Positions 1 to 7,409 of a DNA stretch of 53,112 bases are shown here, one piece after another. A program made the position numbers and the translations under genes. The notes beneath the pieces were generated by a model. It made no database searches. It worked only from the letters and a program-made list of their open reading frames with translations, and was not told the origin of the DNA. Numbering within the stretch: the first letter of the stretch is position 1; each line of letters opens with the position of its first letter. Source of the DNA: Candidatus Avimonas merdigallinarum (lineage in GTDB: Bacteria; Bacillota; Clostridia; Oscillospirales; Acutalibacteraceae); assembly GCA_904377855.1 (NCBI GenBank), contig CAJFGS010000019.1, positions 1 to 53,112 of the forward strand, written 5' to 3'.

Positions 1-300
1 CAACTTTCCTATGCGCCCCTTGGCCTGGCTCTCTCCCAAAGAAAAACTTGCTGCTTTCTTTGAATCTTTCACTGTACAAAATGTTTGACAAACCTACACT
101 CTTTTCTGCAAAATCCGCCCTTTTCAGCCGGACCTCCTTCAAATGGAGAACGCATACGCCGCCCGGGAAGAAACGACAAAAAGCGGGGAGCAGGAGAAGA
201 AGCAGGAGAAAAAAGCGGCCGCCGCCGAAAATCCCGCATAAAACCCGGAAACCGCGGAAAAATAGGGCTATCCACTATGTTTGGGAGAGGAGCGTTTTCC
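1..300. other. spoVAC upstream region, no supported gene
   Basis: No convincing gene lies here. A TTGACA motif at 85-90 is followed 18 bp later by a weak CAAAAT (109-114), and I could not recognise a sporulation sigma F or G promoter. A purine-rich tract fills about 160-235. A tiny frame from the ATG at 143 to a TAA at 239-241 would encode 32 residues rich in Glu, Lys and Ala, but it has no Shine-Dalgarno sequence. The continuous frame upstream of the spoVAC start is Arg- and Gly-rich and is probably not translated. Confidence 0.5.
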
Positions 301-747
301 ATGGAGGTTACCGGGCAGGAATACCGGCAGATGAACAAGCAGACGGCCCCCAAATCACCGGTGCTGAAAAACTGTATCAAGGCATTTTTGATAGGCGGGC
401 TGATCTGCGCCATTGGGCAGACGATTGTCAACCTTGTCCAGAACGCGGGGATGGAACTGAAGGACGCGCGGATGGTAGGTTCCATCACCCTGATTGCGGC
501 CAGCGCGATTCTGACGGCTCTCAACGTGTACGACAACATCGCCAAGCACGCCGGGGCGGGGACACTGGTGCCGATCACCGGCTTTGCCAACGCGATTGTC
601 TCGCCGGCCATCGAATTCAAAAGCGAGGGGCTGATCGTCGGGCTGGCCGCCAAAATGTTCACCATTGCCGGGCCGGTCCTGGTGTACGGCATCACCGCCT
701 CCATTGTGTACGGGCTCATCCTCAACCTGCTTCAGCTGTTCCAGTGA
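301..747 (+). CDS. spoVAC: Stage V sporulation protein AC (SpoVAC), spore inner-membrane channel subunit
   Basis: The 148-residue product matches SpoVAC in length (about 150 residues) and in content. It has a short polar N-terminus and then four hydrophobic segments (roughly residues 25-48, 58-78, 92-118, 120-145), with the family-typical stretch GAGTLVPITGFANAIVSPAIE in the middle. SpoVA proteins form the spore inner-membrane complex that imports dipicolinic acid during sporulation and releases it at germination; SpoVAC is the mechanosensitive-channel-like member. The ATG at 301 is chosen because a GGGAGAGGAG ribosome site sits just upstream; the frame is open further upstream but that extension looks unlike protein. 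spoVAD follows 34 bp downstream, so the two are co-transcribed. Confidence 0.93.
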   Translation: MEVTGQEYRQMNKQTAPKSPVLKNCIKAFLIGGLICAIGQTIVNLVQNAGMELKDARMVGSITLIAASAILTALNVYDNIAKHAGAGTLVPITGFANAIVSPAIEFKSEGLIVGLAAKMFTIAGPVLVYGITASIVYGLILNLLQLFQ

Positions 748-781
748 CGGCGGCTTCCCATGGGAAAGGTGTGAATAAACA

Positions 782-1792
782 ATGCCGGAACGCAAAGGAC
801 AATATACCGTAACCCTCTCTTCCCGCCCGACCATCCTCGGCTATTCCGCCGTGGTGGGGAAGCGGGAGGGGGAAGGCCCGCTCGGCCGGTATTTCGACAT
901 GATTTTCGAGGACACCACGCTGGGCGAAAAAACCTGGGAAAAGGCGGAAAGCGCCCTCCAGCGGGAGGCCTTTACCCGGGCGATGAACAAGGCGGGGATG
1001 TCCCCCTCCCAGCTCAATTACCTGTTCGCCGGCGACCTGCTCAACCAGAGCATCGCCTCCACCTTCGGGATGCGGGAATACGGGGTGCCGATGCTCGGCC
1101 AGTTCGGGGCCTGCTCCACCATGGCGCAGACCCTGGCCCTCTCCGCCATTTTTGTGGACAGCGGCGCCGCGGATTTATGCTGCGCCGTCACCTCCTCCCA
1201 CTTCTGCTCGGCGGAGCGGCAGTTCCGTTTCCCGCTGGAATACGGCGGGCAACGGCCCCAGACCTCCCAGTGGACGGCGACCGCCGCCGGGGCAGCGGTG
1301 GTGGGCCTGGGCGGGCGCGGGGTAAAAATCGCGGCGGCCACCGTCGGCCGGATTACCGACCTTGGCATCAACGACGCCAACAACATGGGCGCGGCCATGG
1401 CCCCCGCCGCCGCGGATACCCTCGCGGCCTTTTTCCAGGATACGGCCACCCGGCCGGACGACTACGACCTGATCATTACCGGCGACCTGGCGGCTGTGGG
1501 GAGCGACCTCCTCCGCCAGCTCAGCGAGCGGAAGGGATACCCGCTCGGCGCCAACTATACCGACTGCGGGCTGCTGATCTACGACCGGAACAAGCAGGAC
1601 GTCCATGCCGGGGGCTCCGGCTGCGGCTGTTCGGCCGCCGTCCTCTGCTCCTACCTGCTGGGGAAGATGGAGCAGGGGGAGCTGAAAAGCGTGCTCTTTA
1701 TCGGCACCGGCGCGCTCATGTCACCCACCTCCTCCCAGCAGGGGGAAAGCATCCCCGGCATCGCCCATCTCGTCCACCTTGTGGCCGGATAA
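782..1792 (+). CDS. spoVAD: Stage V sporulation protein AD (SpoVAD)
   Basis: The 336-residue product is a full-length SpoVAD. It has the thiolase-like fold hallmarks, including a Cys-rich central stretch (GACSTMAQ near residue 106 and ADLCCAVTSSHFCSAERQF further on) and the C-terminal segment LFIGTGALMSPTS. SpoVAD is a soluble protein on the outer face of the spore inner membrane that binds dipicolinic acid for its uptake. The gene follows spoVAC closely and is followed by a hairpin, so the operon here appears to be spoVAC-spoVAD only. The usual third gene of clostridial operons, spoVAE, is not found downstream. Confidence 0.95.
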   Translation: MPERKGQYTVTLSSRPTILGYSAVVGKREGEGPLGRYFDMIFEDTTLGEKTWEKAESALQREAFTRAMNKAGMSPSQLNYLFAGDLLNQSIASTFGMREYGVPMLGQFGACSTMAQTLALSAIFVDSGAADLCCAVTSSHFCSAERQFRFPLEYGGQRPQTSQWTATAAGAAVVGLGGRGVKIAAATVGRITDLGINDANNMGAAMAPAAADTLAAFFQDTATRPDDYDLIITGDLAAVGSDLLRQLSERKGYPLGANYTDCGLLIYDRNKQDVHAGGSGCGCSAAVLCSYLLGKMEQGELKSVLFIGTGALMSPTSSQQGESIPGIAHLVHLVAG

Positions 1793-1863
1793 AAATAATT
1801 TTTGTTTCCCTTTTCCCGGTGAAAAGGGGAACCCCTTTCTGCACAAATCCTGCACGAGCATAC

Positions 1864-1899
1864 GGGCGGGGGCGGCGTCAGGCCGTCCCCGCCCTTTTG
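1864..1899 (+). terminator. Probable terminator after spoVAD
   Basis: A GC-rich stem (GGCGGGGGCGGC paired with GCCGTCCCCGCC, loop GTCAG) is followed by CTTTTGGG. The T-run is short, but the position right after spoVAD fits. Confidence 0.6.
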
Positions 1900-1931
1900 G
1901 GTATGGAGAAAACGTGCAGGCAGCCTCGTCC

Positions 1932-1947
1932 GGTGAAGCGCTTCACC
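1932..1947. promoter_or_regulatory. Perfect 16-bp palindrome upstream of the nrdD promoter
   Basis: GGTGAAGCGCTTCACC is a perfect palindrome 55 bp upstream of the nrdD -35 box. The core TGAAGCGCTTCA resembles LacI-family operators but is two bases shorter than a standard cre site. A regulator cannot be named. Confidence 0.35.
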
Positions 1948-2002
1948 CTGTGAGAAACGGCCGGGGGGGAATGCGGGGCGGAATTTTTTCTCTGTTTCCC
2001 GC

Positions 2003-2031
2003 TTGACAAGCAACTATATCTTGACTATAAT
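2003..2031 (+). promoter_or_regulatory. nrdD promoter (consensus sigma-A type)
   Basis: TTGACA (2003-2008), a 17-bp spacer and TATAAT (2026-2031) make a perfect vegetative promoter upstream of nrdD. It overlaps one NrdR box and lies just upstream of a second one. Confidence 0.85.
2011..2026 (+). promoter_or_regulatory. NrdR box 1 (distal, imperfect)
   Basis: CAACTATATCTTGACT matches the core of the NrdR consensus (C-w-A-t-A-T-a-T-w-G) at nine of ten positions. It lies between the -35 and -10 boxes and touches the -10. NrdR is the ATP/dATP-sensing repressor of ribonucleotide reductase genes and normally binds paired boxes. Confidence 0.75.
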
Positions 2032-2051
2032 TGTGCACAGGCGCTTTGCCA

Positions 2052-2067
2052 ACACAATATATTGTGT
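2052..2067 (+). promoter_or_regulatory. NrdR box 2 (perfect)
   Basis: ACACAATATATTGTGT is a perfect 16-bp palindrome that fits the NrdR consensus acaCwAtATaTwGtgt at every position. It lies about 20 bp downstream of the -10 box, in the transcribed leader. Its centre is 41 bp, about four helical turns, from that of box 1. Confidence 0.9.
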
Positions 2068-2166
2068 TTGTTCATCGCTCCCCCTGTGGAAAAGATGTGG
2101 AAATGTTGAAATGCCTGCGGCACCCGCACAAACCCGGGGGATTACAGTATATGAGGAGGAACTTTC

Positions 2167-4518
2167 ATGATCGCCACCATTATCAAGCGCGACGGGCGCA
2201 CCGCTTCCTTTGATTCCGAAAAGATTGCGAGCGCGATTTATAAAGCGGCGCAGGCAATCGGCGGGCACGATTACCGTACTTCCCAGGAACTGGCGGGGGA
2301 GGTTGTGGACAAGCTCTCCGCCGTCACGGCGGGAAGCGCCCCCACCGTGGAGCAGGTACAGGATATGGTGGAAAAGGTGCTGATTGAAAACGGCCACGCC
2401 CGCACCGCCAAGGAGTTCATCCTCTACCGCGCGGAACGCTCCCGGGTGCGGGAGATGAACACCCGCCTGATGAAAACCCTGGAGGACCTGACCTTCAAGG
2501 ACGCGAAGGAGAACGACGTCAAGCGGGAAAACGCGAATATCGACGGGGACAGCCCGATGGGGACCATGCTGAAATACGGCTCGGAAAGCGCCAAGCAGTT
2601 TTACGAGATGTTCGTCCTCAACCCCAAGTATTCCGAAGCCCACCGGAACGGGGACATCCACATCCATGACCTGGACTTCCTGACCCTGACCACCACCTGC
2701 TGCCAGATCGATCTCGACCGGCTGTTCGAGGGCGGGTTCTCCACCGGCCACGGCTTCCTGCGGGAGCCCAACGACATCGCCAGCTATTCCGCCCTGGCCT
2801 GCATCGCCATCCAGTCCAACCAGAACGACCAGCACGGCGGACAGAGCGTGCCAAACTTCGACTACGCGATGGCCAAAGGGGTCGCCAAGACCTACCGGCG
2901 GATCTACCGGCAGCTCCTCGCCCGCGCGCTGGAGCTGCTGACCGAAACCGAGGACGGCGCGGCGGACGCGCAGGCGGTCGTGGACGCGGCGGCTCAGCGC
3001 GCCGGGGCGCAGCCGGTGCTGGCGGACGACAACGGCTACCGCGAGGCGGAGGCCGACGTGCTGGCCGAACGGCTGGGGGATATCCAGCTGGCCGGCAAAA
3101 TCCAGAAATTTGTGCGCCGCCGCGCCGTGGCGGAAACCGACCGCGCCACCTACCAGGCGATGGAGGCTTTCGTACATAACCTGAACACCATGCATTCCCG
3201 CGCCGGGGCGCAGATCCCGTTCAGCTCGATAAACTACGGCCTCGACACCTCGCCGGAGGGCCGGATGGTGATAAAGAACGTGCTGCTCGCCACCGAAGCG
3301 GGGCTGGGGAACGGGGAAACCCCCATCTTCCCCATCCACATCTTCAAGGTGAAGGACGGCATCAACTACAACGAAGGGGAGCCGAACTACGACCTGTTCA
3401 AGCTGGCCTGCCGGGTGAGCGCCAAGCGCCTGTTCCCGAACTTCTCCTTTATCGACGCCCCGTTCAACCTCAAATACTACCGGGAGGGCGACCCGAACAC
3501 CGAAATCGCCTATATGGGCTGCCGCACCCGCGTGATGGCCAACAGCTACGACCCCTCCAAGGAGGTGGTGTTCGGCCGGGGCAACCTGTCCTTCACCTCG
3601 GTGAACCTGCCCCGGATCGCCATCCGCAGCCACGGGAGCGTGGAGTGGTTCTTTGAGGATCTCGACCGCAAAATCGATCTCATCATCGGCCAGCTGCTGG
3701 AGCGGTTCGAAATCCAGTGCAAGAAGAAGGTGCGCAATTTCCCCTTCCTCATGGGGCAGGGCATCTGGATCGATTCGGACAAGCTCGGTCCGGACGACGA
3801 GGTGCGGGAGGTGCTCAAGCACGGGACCCTCACCCTCGGCTTTATCGGCCTGGCGGAGTGCCTGAAGGCTCTGATCGGCGCCCACCACGGCGAAAGCCGG
3901 GAGGCCCAGAACCTCGGGCTGGAGATTGTGGGCTATATGCGCAAGCGCATGGACGAGGCGAGCAAAAAGTACGGCCTCAACTTCTCCCTGATCGCGACCC
4001 CGGCCGAAGGGCTCTCCGGCCGTTTCGTCCGCATGGACAAGGCGAAATACGGCGTGATCCCCGGCGTGACCGATCGGGAATACTACACCAATTCCTTCCA
4101 TGTGCCGGTGTATTACGACATCAGCGCCTTCGACAAAATCGCGATTGAGGCCCCCTATCATGAACTGACCAACGGCGGCCATATCACCTATGTGGAGCTG
4201 GACGGCGACCCGAGCACCAACCTCGACGCGTTTGAGGCGGTGGTACGCGCCATGAAGGAGGCGGGCGTCGGCTACGGCTCGGTCAACCATCCGGTGGACC
4301 GCGACCCGGTGTGCGGCTACACCGGCATCATCGGGGACGCCTGCCCCAAATGCGGCCGCAGCGAAGGGGACGGGCAGCCCGACTTTGAGCGGATCCGCCG
4401 CATCACCGGCTATCTGGTGGGCACCCTCGACCGCTTCAACGACGCCAAATACGCCGAAGTGCGGGACCGCGTAAAGCATTCCCTCGGCACCGGCATGGGC
4501 GAGATGGAGCGGATCTGA
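2167..4518 (+). CDS. nrdD: Anaerobic (class III) ribonucleoside-triphosphate reductase
   Basis: This 783-residue enzyme makes deoxyribonucleotides from NTPs without oxygen. Residues 1-90 are an ATP-cone allosteric domain. The barrel contains the TTTCCQ segment (Cys 178/179) and MGCRTRV (Cys 452), candidates for the redox cysteines. The C-terminus carries a zinc-ribbon segment (CGYTG...CPKCG) and the glycyl-radical motif RITGYL with Gly 748. Only three Cys are visible in the zinc segment; a nearby His or Asp may be the fourth ligand. A charged, Ala-rich stretch at about residues 258-322 looks longer than in compact relatives. The start has a strong GAGGAGG site. It is followed by its activase gene nrdG and is controlled by the promoter and NrdR boxes upstream. 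Confidence 0.97.
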   Translation: MIATIIKRDGRTASFDSEKIASAIYKAAQAIGGHDYRTSQELAGEVVDKLSAVTAGSAPTVEQVQDMVEKVLIENGHARTAKEFILYRAERSRVREMNTRLMKTLEDLTFKDAKENDVKRENANIDGDSPMGTMLKYGSESAKQFYEMFVLNPKYSEAHRNGDIHIHDLDFLTLTTTCCQIDLDRLFEGGFSTGHGFLREPNDIASYSALACIAIQSNQNDQHGGQSVPNFDYAMAKGVAKTYRRIYRQLLARALELLTETEDGAADAQAVVDAAAQRAGAQPVLADDNGYREAEADVLAERLGDIQLAGKIQKFVRRRAVAETDRATYQAMEAFVHNLNTMHSRAGAQIPFSSINYGLDTSPEGRMVIKNVLLATEAGLGNGETPIFPIHIFKVKDGINYNEGEPNYDLFKLACRVSAKRLFPNFSFIDAPFNLKYYREGDPNTEIAYMGCRTRVMANSYDPSKEVVFGRGNLSFTSVNLPRIAIRSHGSVEWFFEDLDRKIDLIIGQLLERFEIQCKKKVRNFPFLMGQGIWIDSDKLGPDDEVREVLKHGTLTLGFIGLAECLKALIGAHHGESREAQNLGLEIVGYMRKRMDEASKKYGLNFSLIATPAEGLSGRFVRMDKAKYGVIPGVTDREYYTNSFHVPVYYDISAFDKIAIEAPYHELTNGGHITYVELDGDPSTNLDAFEAVVRAMKEAGVGYGSVNHPVDRDPVCGYTGIIGDACPKCGRSEGDGQPDFERIRRITGYLVGTLDRFNDAKYAEVRDRVKHSLGTGMGEMERI

Positions 4519-4608
4519 GCCGCCCCGGACGTTTCAAGAAGCAAAACAGGCGGACAGGCCGGCAGGGATTCCCCCCGGCCTGTCCTTTTATCGGAAGGAG
4601 TTGCCCGT

Positions 4609-5211
4609 ATGGAAGCCTCTGCATCCCCCTGTTCGTCCTGTTCCCCCGCTCCCCCCGGCGGCCCGGACTGCGCGGCGCCCTCCCGCCTCCGGCTGGCCGG
4701 GGTGATCCGGGAGTCCATCGTGGACGGCCCCGGCATCCGCTTCGTGGTCTTTACCCAGGGATGCCCCCACCGCTGCCCCGGCTGCCACAACCCGGGCACC
4801 CACGATCCCGCAGGCGGGTATGACAGCGCCATCGACGGCCTCCTCGCAGCCTTTCAGAAAAACCCGATGCTCAAGGGGATTACCCTGTCGGGAGGGGATC
4901 CCTTTGCCCAGGCCCCGGCCTGTGCGGAACTGGCCCGGCGGATCCATGCGCTGGGGAAGGACGTGGTCGCCTTCACCGGCTATACCTTTGAGCAGCTCCT
5001 GCGGGGGGCCACGCCGGAAAACGGCTGGCGGGCGCTGCTGGAGGAGACCGACATCCTGATTGACGGCCCCTTTATCCAGGAGCAGAAAACCCTGATGCTC
5101 CCCTTCCGCGGCTCCCGGAACCAGCGGATGCTGGACGTCCCCGCCTCCCTCCGGCAGGGGAAGGCGGTGGAAAGCGCGGCGGCCGGCGGGGAGGAGCCGG
5201 TTTCCCCATAA
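4609..5211 (+). CDS. nrdG: Anaerobic ribonucleotide reductase activating protein (radical SAM)
   Basis: The 200-residue product is the radical SAM activase that installs the glycyl radical on NrdD. The cluster motif CPHRCPGC (CxxxCxxC) lies near residue 47, preceded by the typical SIVDGPGIRFVVFTQG stretch and followed by the TLSGGDPF SAM-binding motif. About 25 N-terminal residues rich in Ser, Cys and Pro are longer than in most NrdG proteins; the ATG is kept because GGAAGGAG lies just upstream. The gene starts 90 bp after nrdD in the same direction and ends before a clear terminator, so nrdDG forms one operon. Confidence 0.95.
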   Translation: MEASASPCSSCSPAPPGGPDCAAPSRLRLAGVIRESIVDGPGIRFVVFTQGCPHRCPGCHNPGTHDPAGGYDSAIDGLLAAFQKNPMLKGITLSGGDPFAQAPACAELARRIHALGKDVVAFTGYTFEQLLRGATPENGWRALLEETDILIDGPFIQEQKTLMLPFRGSRNQRMLDVPASLRQGKAVESAAAGGEEPVSP

Positions 5212-5272
5212 GGGGGAGGGACGGCATGCGCGCGCAATAAGCCGGGCAAAAATATCGCGCCGGAAAGCAGCG

Positions 5273-5315
5273 AAAAAGATAAGAGGATCGTTGCCGCGTC
5301 CCTCTTATCTTTTTG
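5273..5315. terminator. Terminator of nrdDG (bidirectional)
   Basis: A perfect 14-bp stem, AAAAAGATAAGAGG with CCTCTTATCTTTTT, encloses a 14-base loop. It has A- and T-tracts on both sides, so it can also stop transcription from the opposite strand. Confidence 0.85.
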
Positions 5316-5320
5316 TATAG

Positions 5321-5361
5321 GGAAAAGAGCAGCTGTTTTCTTAGCTGAAAATAGCTGCTCT
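5321..5361 (-). terminator. Terminator of the small membrane-protein gene
   Basis: On the minus strand the stem AGAGCAGCT / AGCTGCTCT (9 bp) is followed by TTTTCC. It lies about 60 bp after the stop of the 5421-5605 gene, which supports that gene being transcribed. Confidence 0.75.
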
Positions 5362-5420
5362 TCGTGATGTATTCTGTTTTTAAGCTGGCAGCAAACTCCG
5401 GGATAAACGGGATGCTGCGG

Positions 5421-5605
5421 CTACTTCGAATTTTGCCTTCCAATGATGTTGAATAAGCTGGATAGTATAAGGCTGCCTAATGCAACGCCTAAATATATGT
5501 TGTTTTTTTCATCCGAAAAAAGGCACAAGCAAGTAAATATCGCAGCGGACAGCAACAAACCCACGCTGGCTATTGTCAGCAATTGGTCAAGAATTTTTTA
5601 TCCAT
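5421..5605 (-). pseudogene. Small two-helix membrane protein gene, apparent 1-nt frameshift
   Basis: From the ATG at 5605, which has a GTAGGAGAT ribosome site, the frame reads MDKKF and soon stops. If the run of six A (on the coding strand) after codon 3 had one more A, it would read on as MDKKILDQLLTIASVG, then two hydrophobic helices separated by FSDEKNNIY, ending IIGRQNSK at the TAG at 5421-5423, 61 residues in all. A promoter upstream and a terminator downstream frame the gene. It may be a real frameshift, a homopolymer sequencing error, or translation from a non-ATG start after the run. The family is not recognised. The segment is more AT-rich than its neighbours. Confidence 0.6.
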
Positions 5606-5664
5606 TTTTATCTCCTACCCTCTCCATAAAACAGGATTTGCCGCACTCCCTATTGTTTTAAAAA

Positions 5665-5673
5665 ATTGTACCA
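5665..5673 (-). promoter_or_regulatory. Extended -10 promoter of the small membrane-protein gene
   Basis: On the minus strand TGGTACAAT is an extended -10 box (TG-n-TACAAT) about 60 bp upstream of the ATG. The -35 region is poor (TGGATT at 17 bp). Confidence 0.5.
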
Positions 5674-5890
5674 TAAAACCGTGAATTAATCCACAGGATT
5701 TCAGCTTGCCATTCATACTGCCAATCTGCTTTCATCCTTTTTCCTTTTCAAACAGAAAAATGTTTTCTGCAAGACATGATAAAACGCCCAACGCAGCAGC
5801 TGCCTTTTGATTAGGACATGCCGTTTGGTGAAACCGACGGTGTTTGGACCATCACGCCGTATCCTGAAAAGGGGCCTTCCCTCTTTTTGC

Positions 5891-5919
5891 TTGCCTTGGA
5901 GCGGATTCGGCGGTATAAT
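5891..5919 (+). promoter_or_regulatory. asnA promoter
   Basis: TTGCCT (5891-5896), a 17-bp spacer and TATAAT (5914-5919) lie about 90 bp upstream of asnA. No T-box or other riboswitch could be recognised in the leader. Confidence 0.7.
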
Positions 5920-6005
5920 ATTTATCTGTGACCAGCGCTTTTCCGCGGCGCGCCGACGGCCGGCCGGCCTGCCGCCCCGAAAAGCCGGAAAAAGGAGGAA
6001 CCCGT

Positions 6006-7028
6006 ATGACCGAATCCGTGTACCGGCTCCAGACGCCGGAGGGCTATGTCCCTTCGATGGACATTCTGGAAACCGAAAAAGCGATCAAGCTGTTAAAAGA
6101 TACCTTTGAAAGCGAACTGGCCCGCGCCCTGCATCTCACCCGGGTTTCCGCGCCGCTTTTCGTCCTGCCCGAAACCGGGCTGAACGACAACCTCAACGGG
6201 GTGGAGCGGCCGGTTTCCTTCGACATCAAATACCAGGGTGGCCAGGTGGCGGAGGTGGTGCATTCCCTCGCCAAATGGAAGCGCTTCGCCCTCAAGCGGT
6301 ACGGGTTCGCCCCCGGCACCGGCCTGTACACCGACATGAACGCCATCCGCCGGGACGAGGTGACCGACAACGTCCATTCGCTGTATGTCGACCAGTGGGA
6401 CTGGGAACGGGTGATCACCGCCGACCGCCGGAACCCCGAATTTTTAAAGAAGGTGGTCCGGAAAATCTACGGCGTGTTCCGCGCGGTGCTGGGGAAGATC
6501 CGCGCCGCCTACCCCTTCCTCTCCTGCTCCCTGCCGGAGGAGCTTACCTTCCTGACCACGCAGGAGCTGGAGGACCGCTATCCGGGGCTGGACCCGTCCC
6601 AGCGGGAGAACGCCGCGGCGAAGGAATACGGCGCGCTTTTCCTGATGCAGATCGGCGGGAAACTCCGCTCCGGCCGGCCGCACGACGGCCGCGCGCCGGA
6701 TTACGACGACTGGGCGCTCAACGGCGACCTGCTGTTCTACTACCCGGTGCTTGACCGGGCGCTGGAGATGTCCTCCATGGGCATCCGGGTAGATGCGGCT
6801 TCCCTGGCCGCCCAGCTGAAGGAGGCGGGGTGCGAGGAACGCGCCGCCCTCCCCTTCCAGAAGGCCCTGCTGGACGGCGAACTCCCCCTCACCATCGGGG
6901 GCGGGATCGGGCAGTCCCGCATGTGCCTGTTCTTCCTGGGGAAGGCCCACATCGGCGAGGTGCAGTCCTCCGTCTGGCCGGAGGAGATGCATGCGCGGTG
7001 CGAACAGGCGGGCATCCCGCTGCTGTAA
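6006..7028 (+). CDS. asnA: Aspartate--ammonia ligase (asparagine synthetase A)
   Basis: The 340-residue product is the ammonia-dependent asparagine synthetase, which makes Asn from Asp, ammonia and ATP. It belongs to the class II aminoacyl-tRNA-synthetase-like fold. Family hallmarks are visible along the whole length: TRVSAPLFV, GLNDNLNGVERPV, VVHSLAKWKR, GLYTDMNAIRRDE, SLYVDQWDWE, and the C-terminal LPLTIGGGIGQSR followed by IGEVQSSVWP. The start ATG has a strong AAAGGAGG site; the longer open frame upstream is not supported. Length agrees with the family (about 330). It is a single-gene unit with its own promoter and a terminator right after the stop. Confidence 0.97.
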   Translation: MTESVYRLQTPEGYVPSMDILETEKAIKLLKDTFESELARALHLTRVSAPLFVLPETGLNDNLNGVERPVSFDIKYQGGQVAEVVHSLAKWKRFALKRYGFAPGTGLYTDMNAIRRDEVTDNVHSLYVDQWDWERVITADRRNPEFLKKVVRKIYGVFRAVLGKIRAAYPFLSCSLPEELTFLTTQELEDRYPGLDPSQRENAAAKEYGALFLMQIGGKLRSGRPHDGRAPDYDDWALNGDLLFYYPVLDRALEMSSMGIRVDAASLAAQLKEAGCEERAALPFQKALLDGELPLTIGGGIGQSRMCLFFLGKAHIGEVQSSVWPEEMHARCEQAGIPLL

Positions 7029-7047
7029 CCGCAAATTGACGCAAAAA

Positions 7048-7072
7048 ACGGCCCCTTTAAAAAGGGGCCGTT
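7048..7072 (+). terminator. asnA terminator (left end of the element)
   Basis: AACGGCCCCTTT pairs with AAAGGGGCCGTT about 20 bp after the asnA stop, giving a 12-bp perfect stem. The following T-run is short (TTTCAG). Confidence 0.65.
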
Positions 7073-7352
7073 TCAGTCTGTCGAAAAAGTAGCAGCCAAA
7101 TAGCAAAATGCACAAGCAAAGATCGTTTATGAGGCGTGTTACGCCGCACCGGGGAACCCCCGGCGAGGGTTCCCCGCCGTAAAACGTCCCACCGGGACGT
7201 TTTACGCCCTTCCTGCGTTTTGTTTTCTTAAGCTTTTCGCGTCCTGCGGGACGCGACGGGGGCTCTGCCCCTCGACCCGGCCACCTTTTGAAAAAGGCGG
7301 CCGAAAACTTTGTGTGCAACATTTTTAACAAACTGACTTCTTTGACACTCTG

Positions 7353-7380
7353 AAACGGCCCCTTAAAAAGGGGCCGTTTT
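7353..7380 (-). terminator. Terminator of the aldo/keto reductase gene (right end of the element)
   Basis: A hairpin of AACGGCCCC with GGGGCCGTT lies 30 bp beyond the stop of the minus-strand reductase gene. It is the mirror of the asnA terminator. Confidence 0.6.
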
Positions 7381-7409
7381 CCTTATACCGGTTATGCCGG
7401 TATTGCGGA

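Larger units (their letters stand above)
7045..7380. repeat. MITE-like structured element with terminal inverted repeats
   Basis: This non-coding block has nearly matching ends in inverted orientation. The left end begins AAAACGGCCCC and runs through GGGGCCGTTTCAG, then TGTCGAAAAAGT; the complement of the right end has the same parts with TGTCAAAGAAGT, giving about 45 bp with few mismatches. Each end is itself a hairpin. The interior holds further hairpins: GGGGAACCC.../...GGGTTCCCC, GTAAAACGTCCC/GGGACGTTTTAC and GCGTCC/GGGACGC, plus a GGGGCTCTGCCCC palindrome. No credible protein is encoded. It probably belongs to a repeat family in this genome, but only one copy is in the window. Confidence 0.65.

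Noticed and set aside
143-241. A 32-codon Glu/Lys/Ala-rich frame upstream of spoVAC
   Set aside because: It has no Shine-Dalgarno sequence; the upstream bases would be anti-Shine-Dalgarno. Kept only as a note.
2014-4479. An 821-codon open frame antisense to nrdD
   Set aside because: It mirrors the third-base composition of nrdD, has no start site signals, and nrdD is a clear full-length gene.
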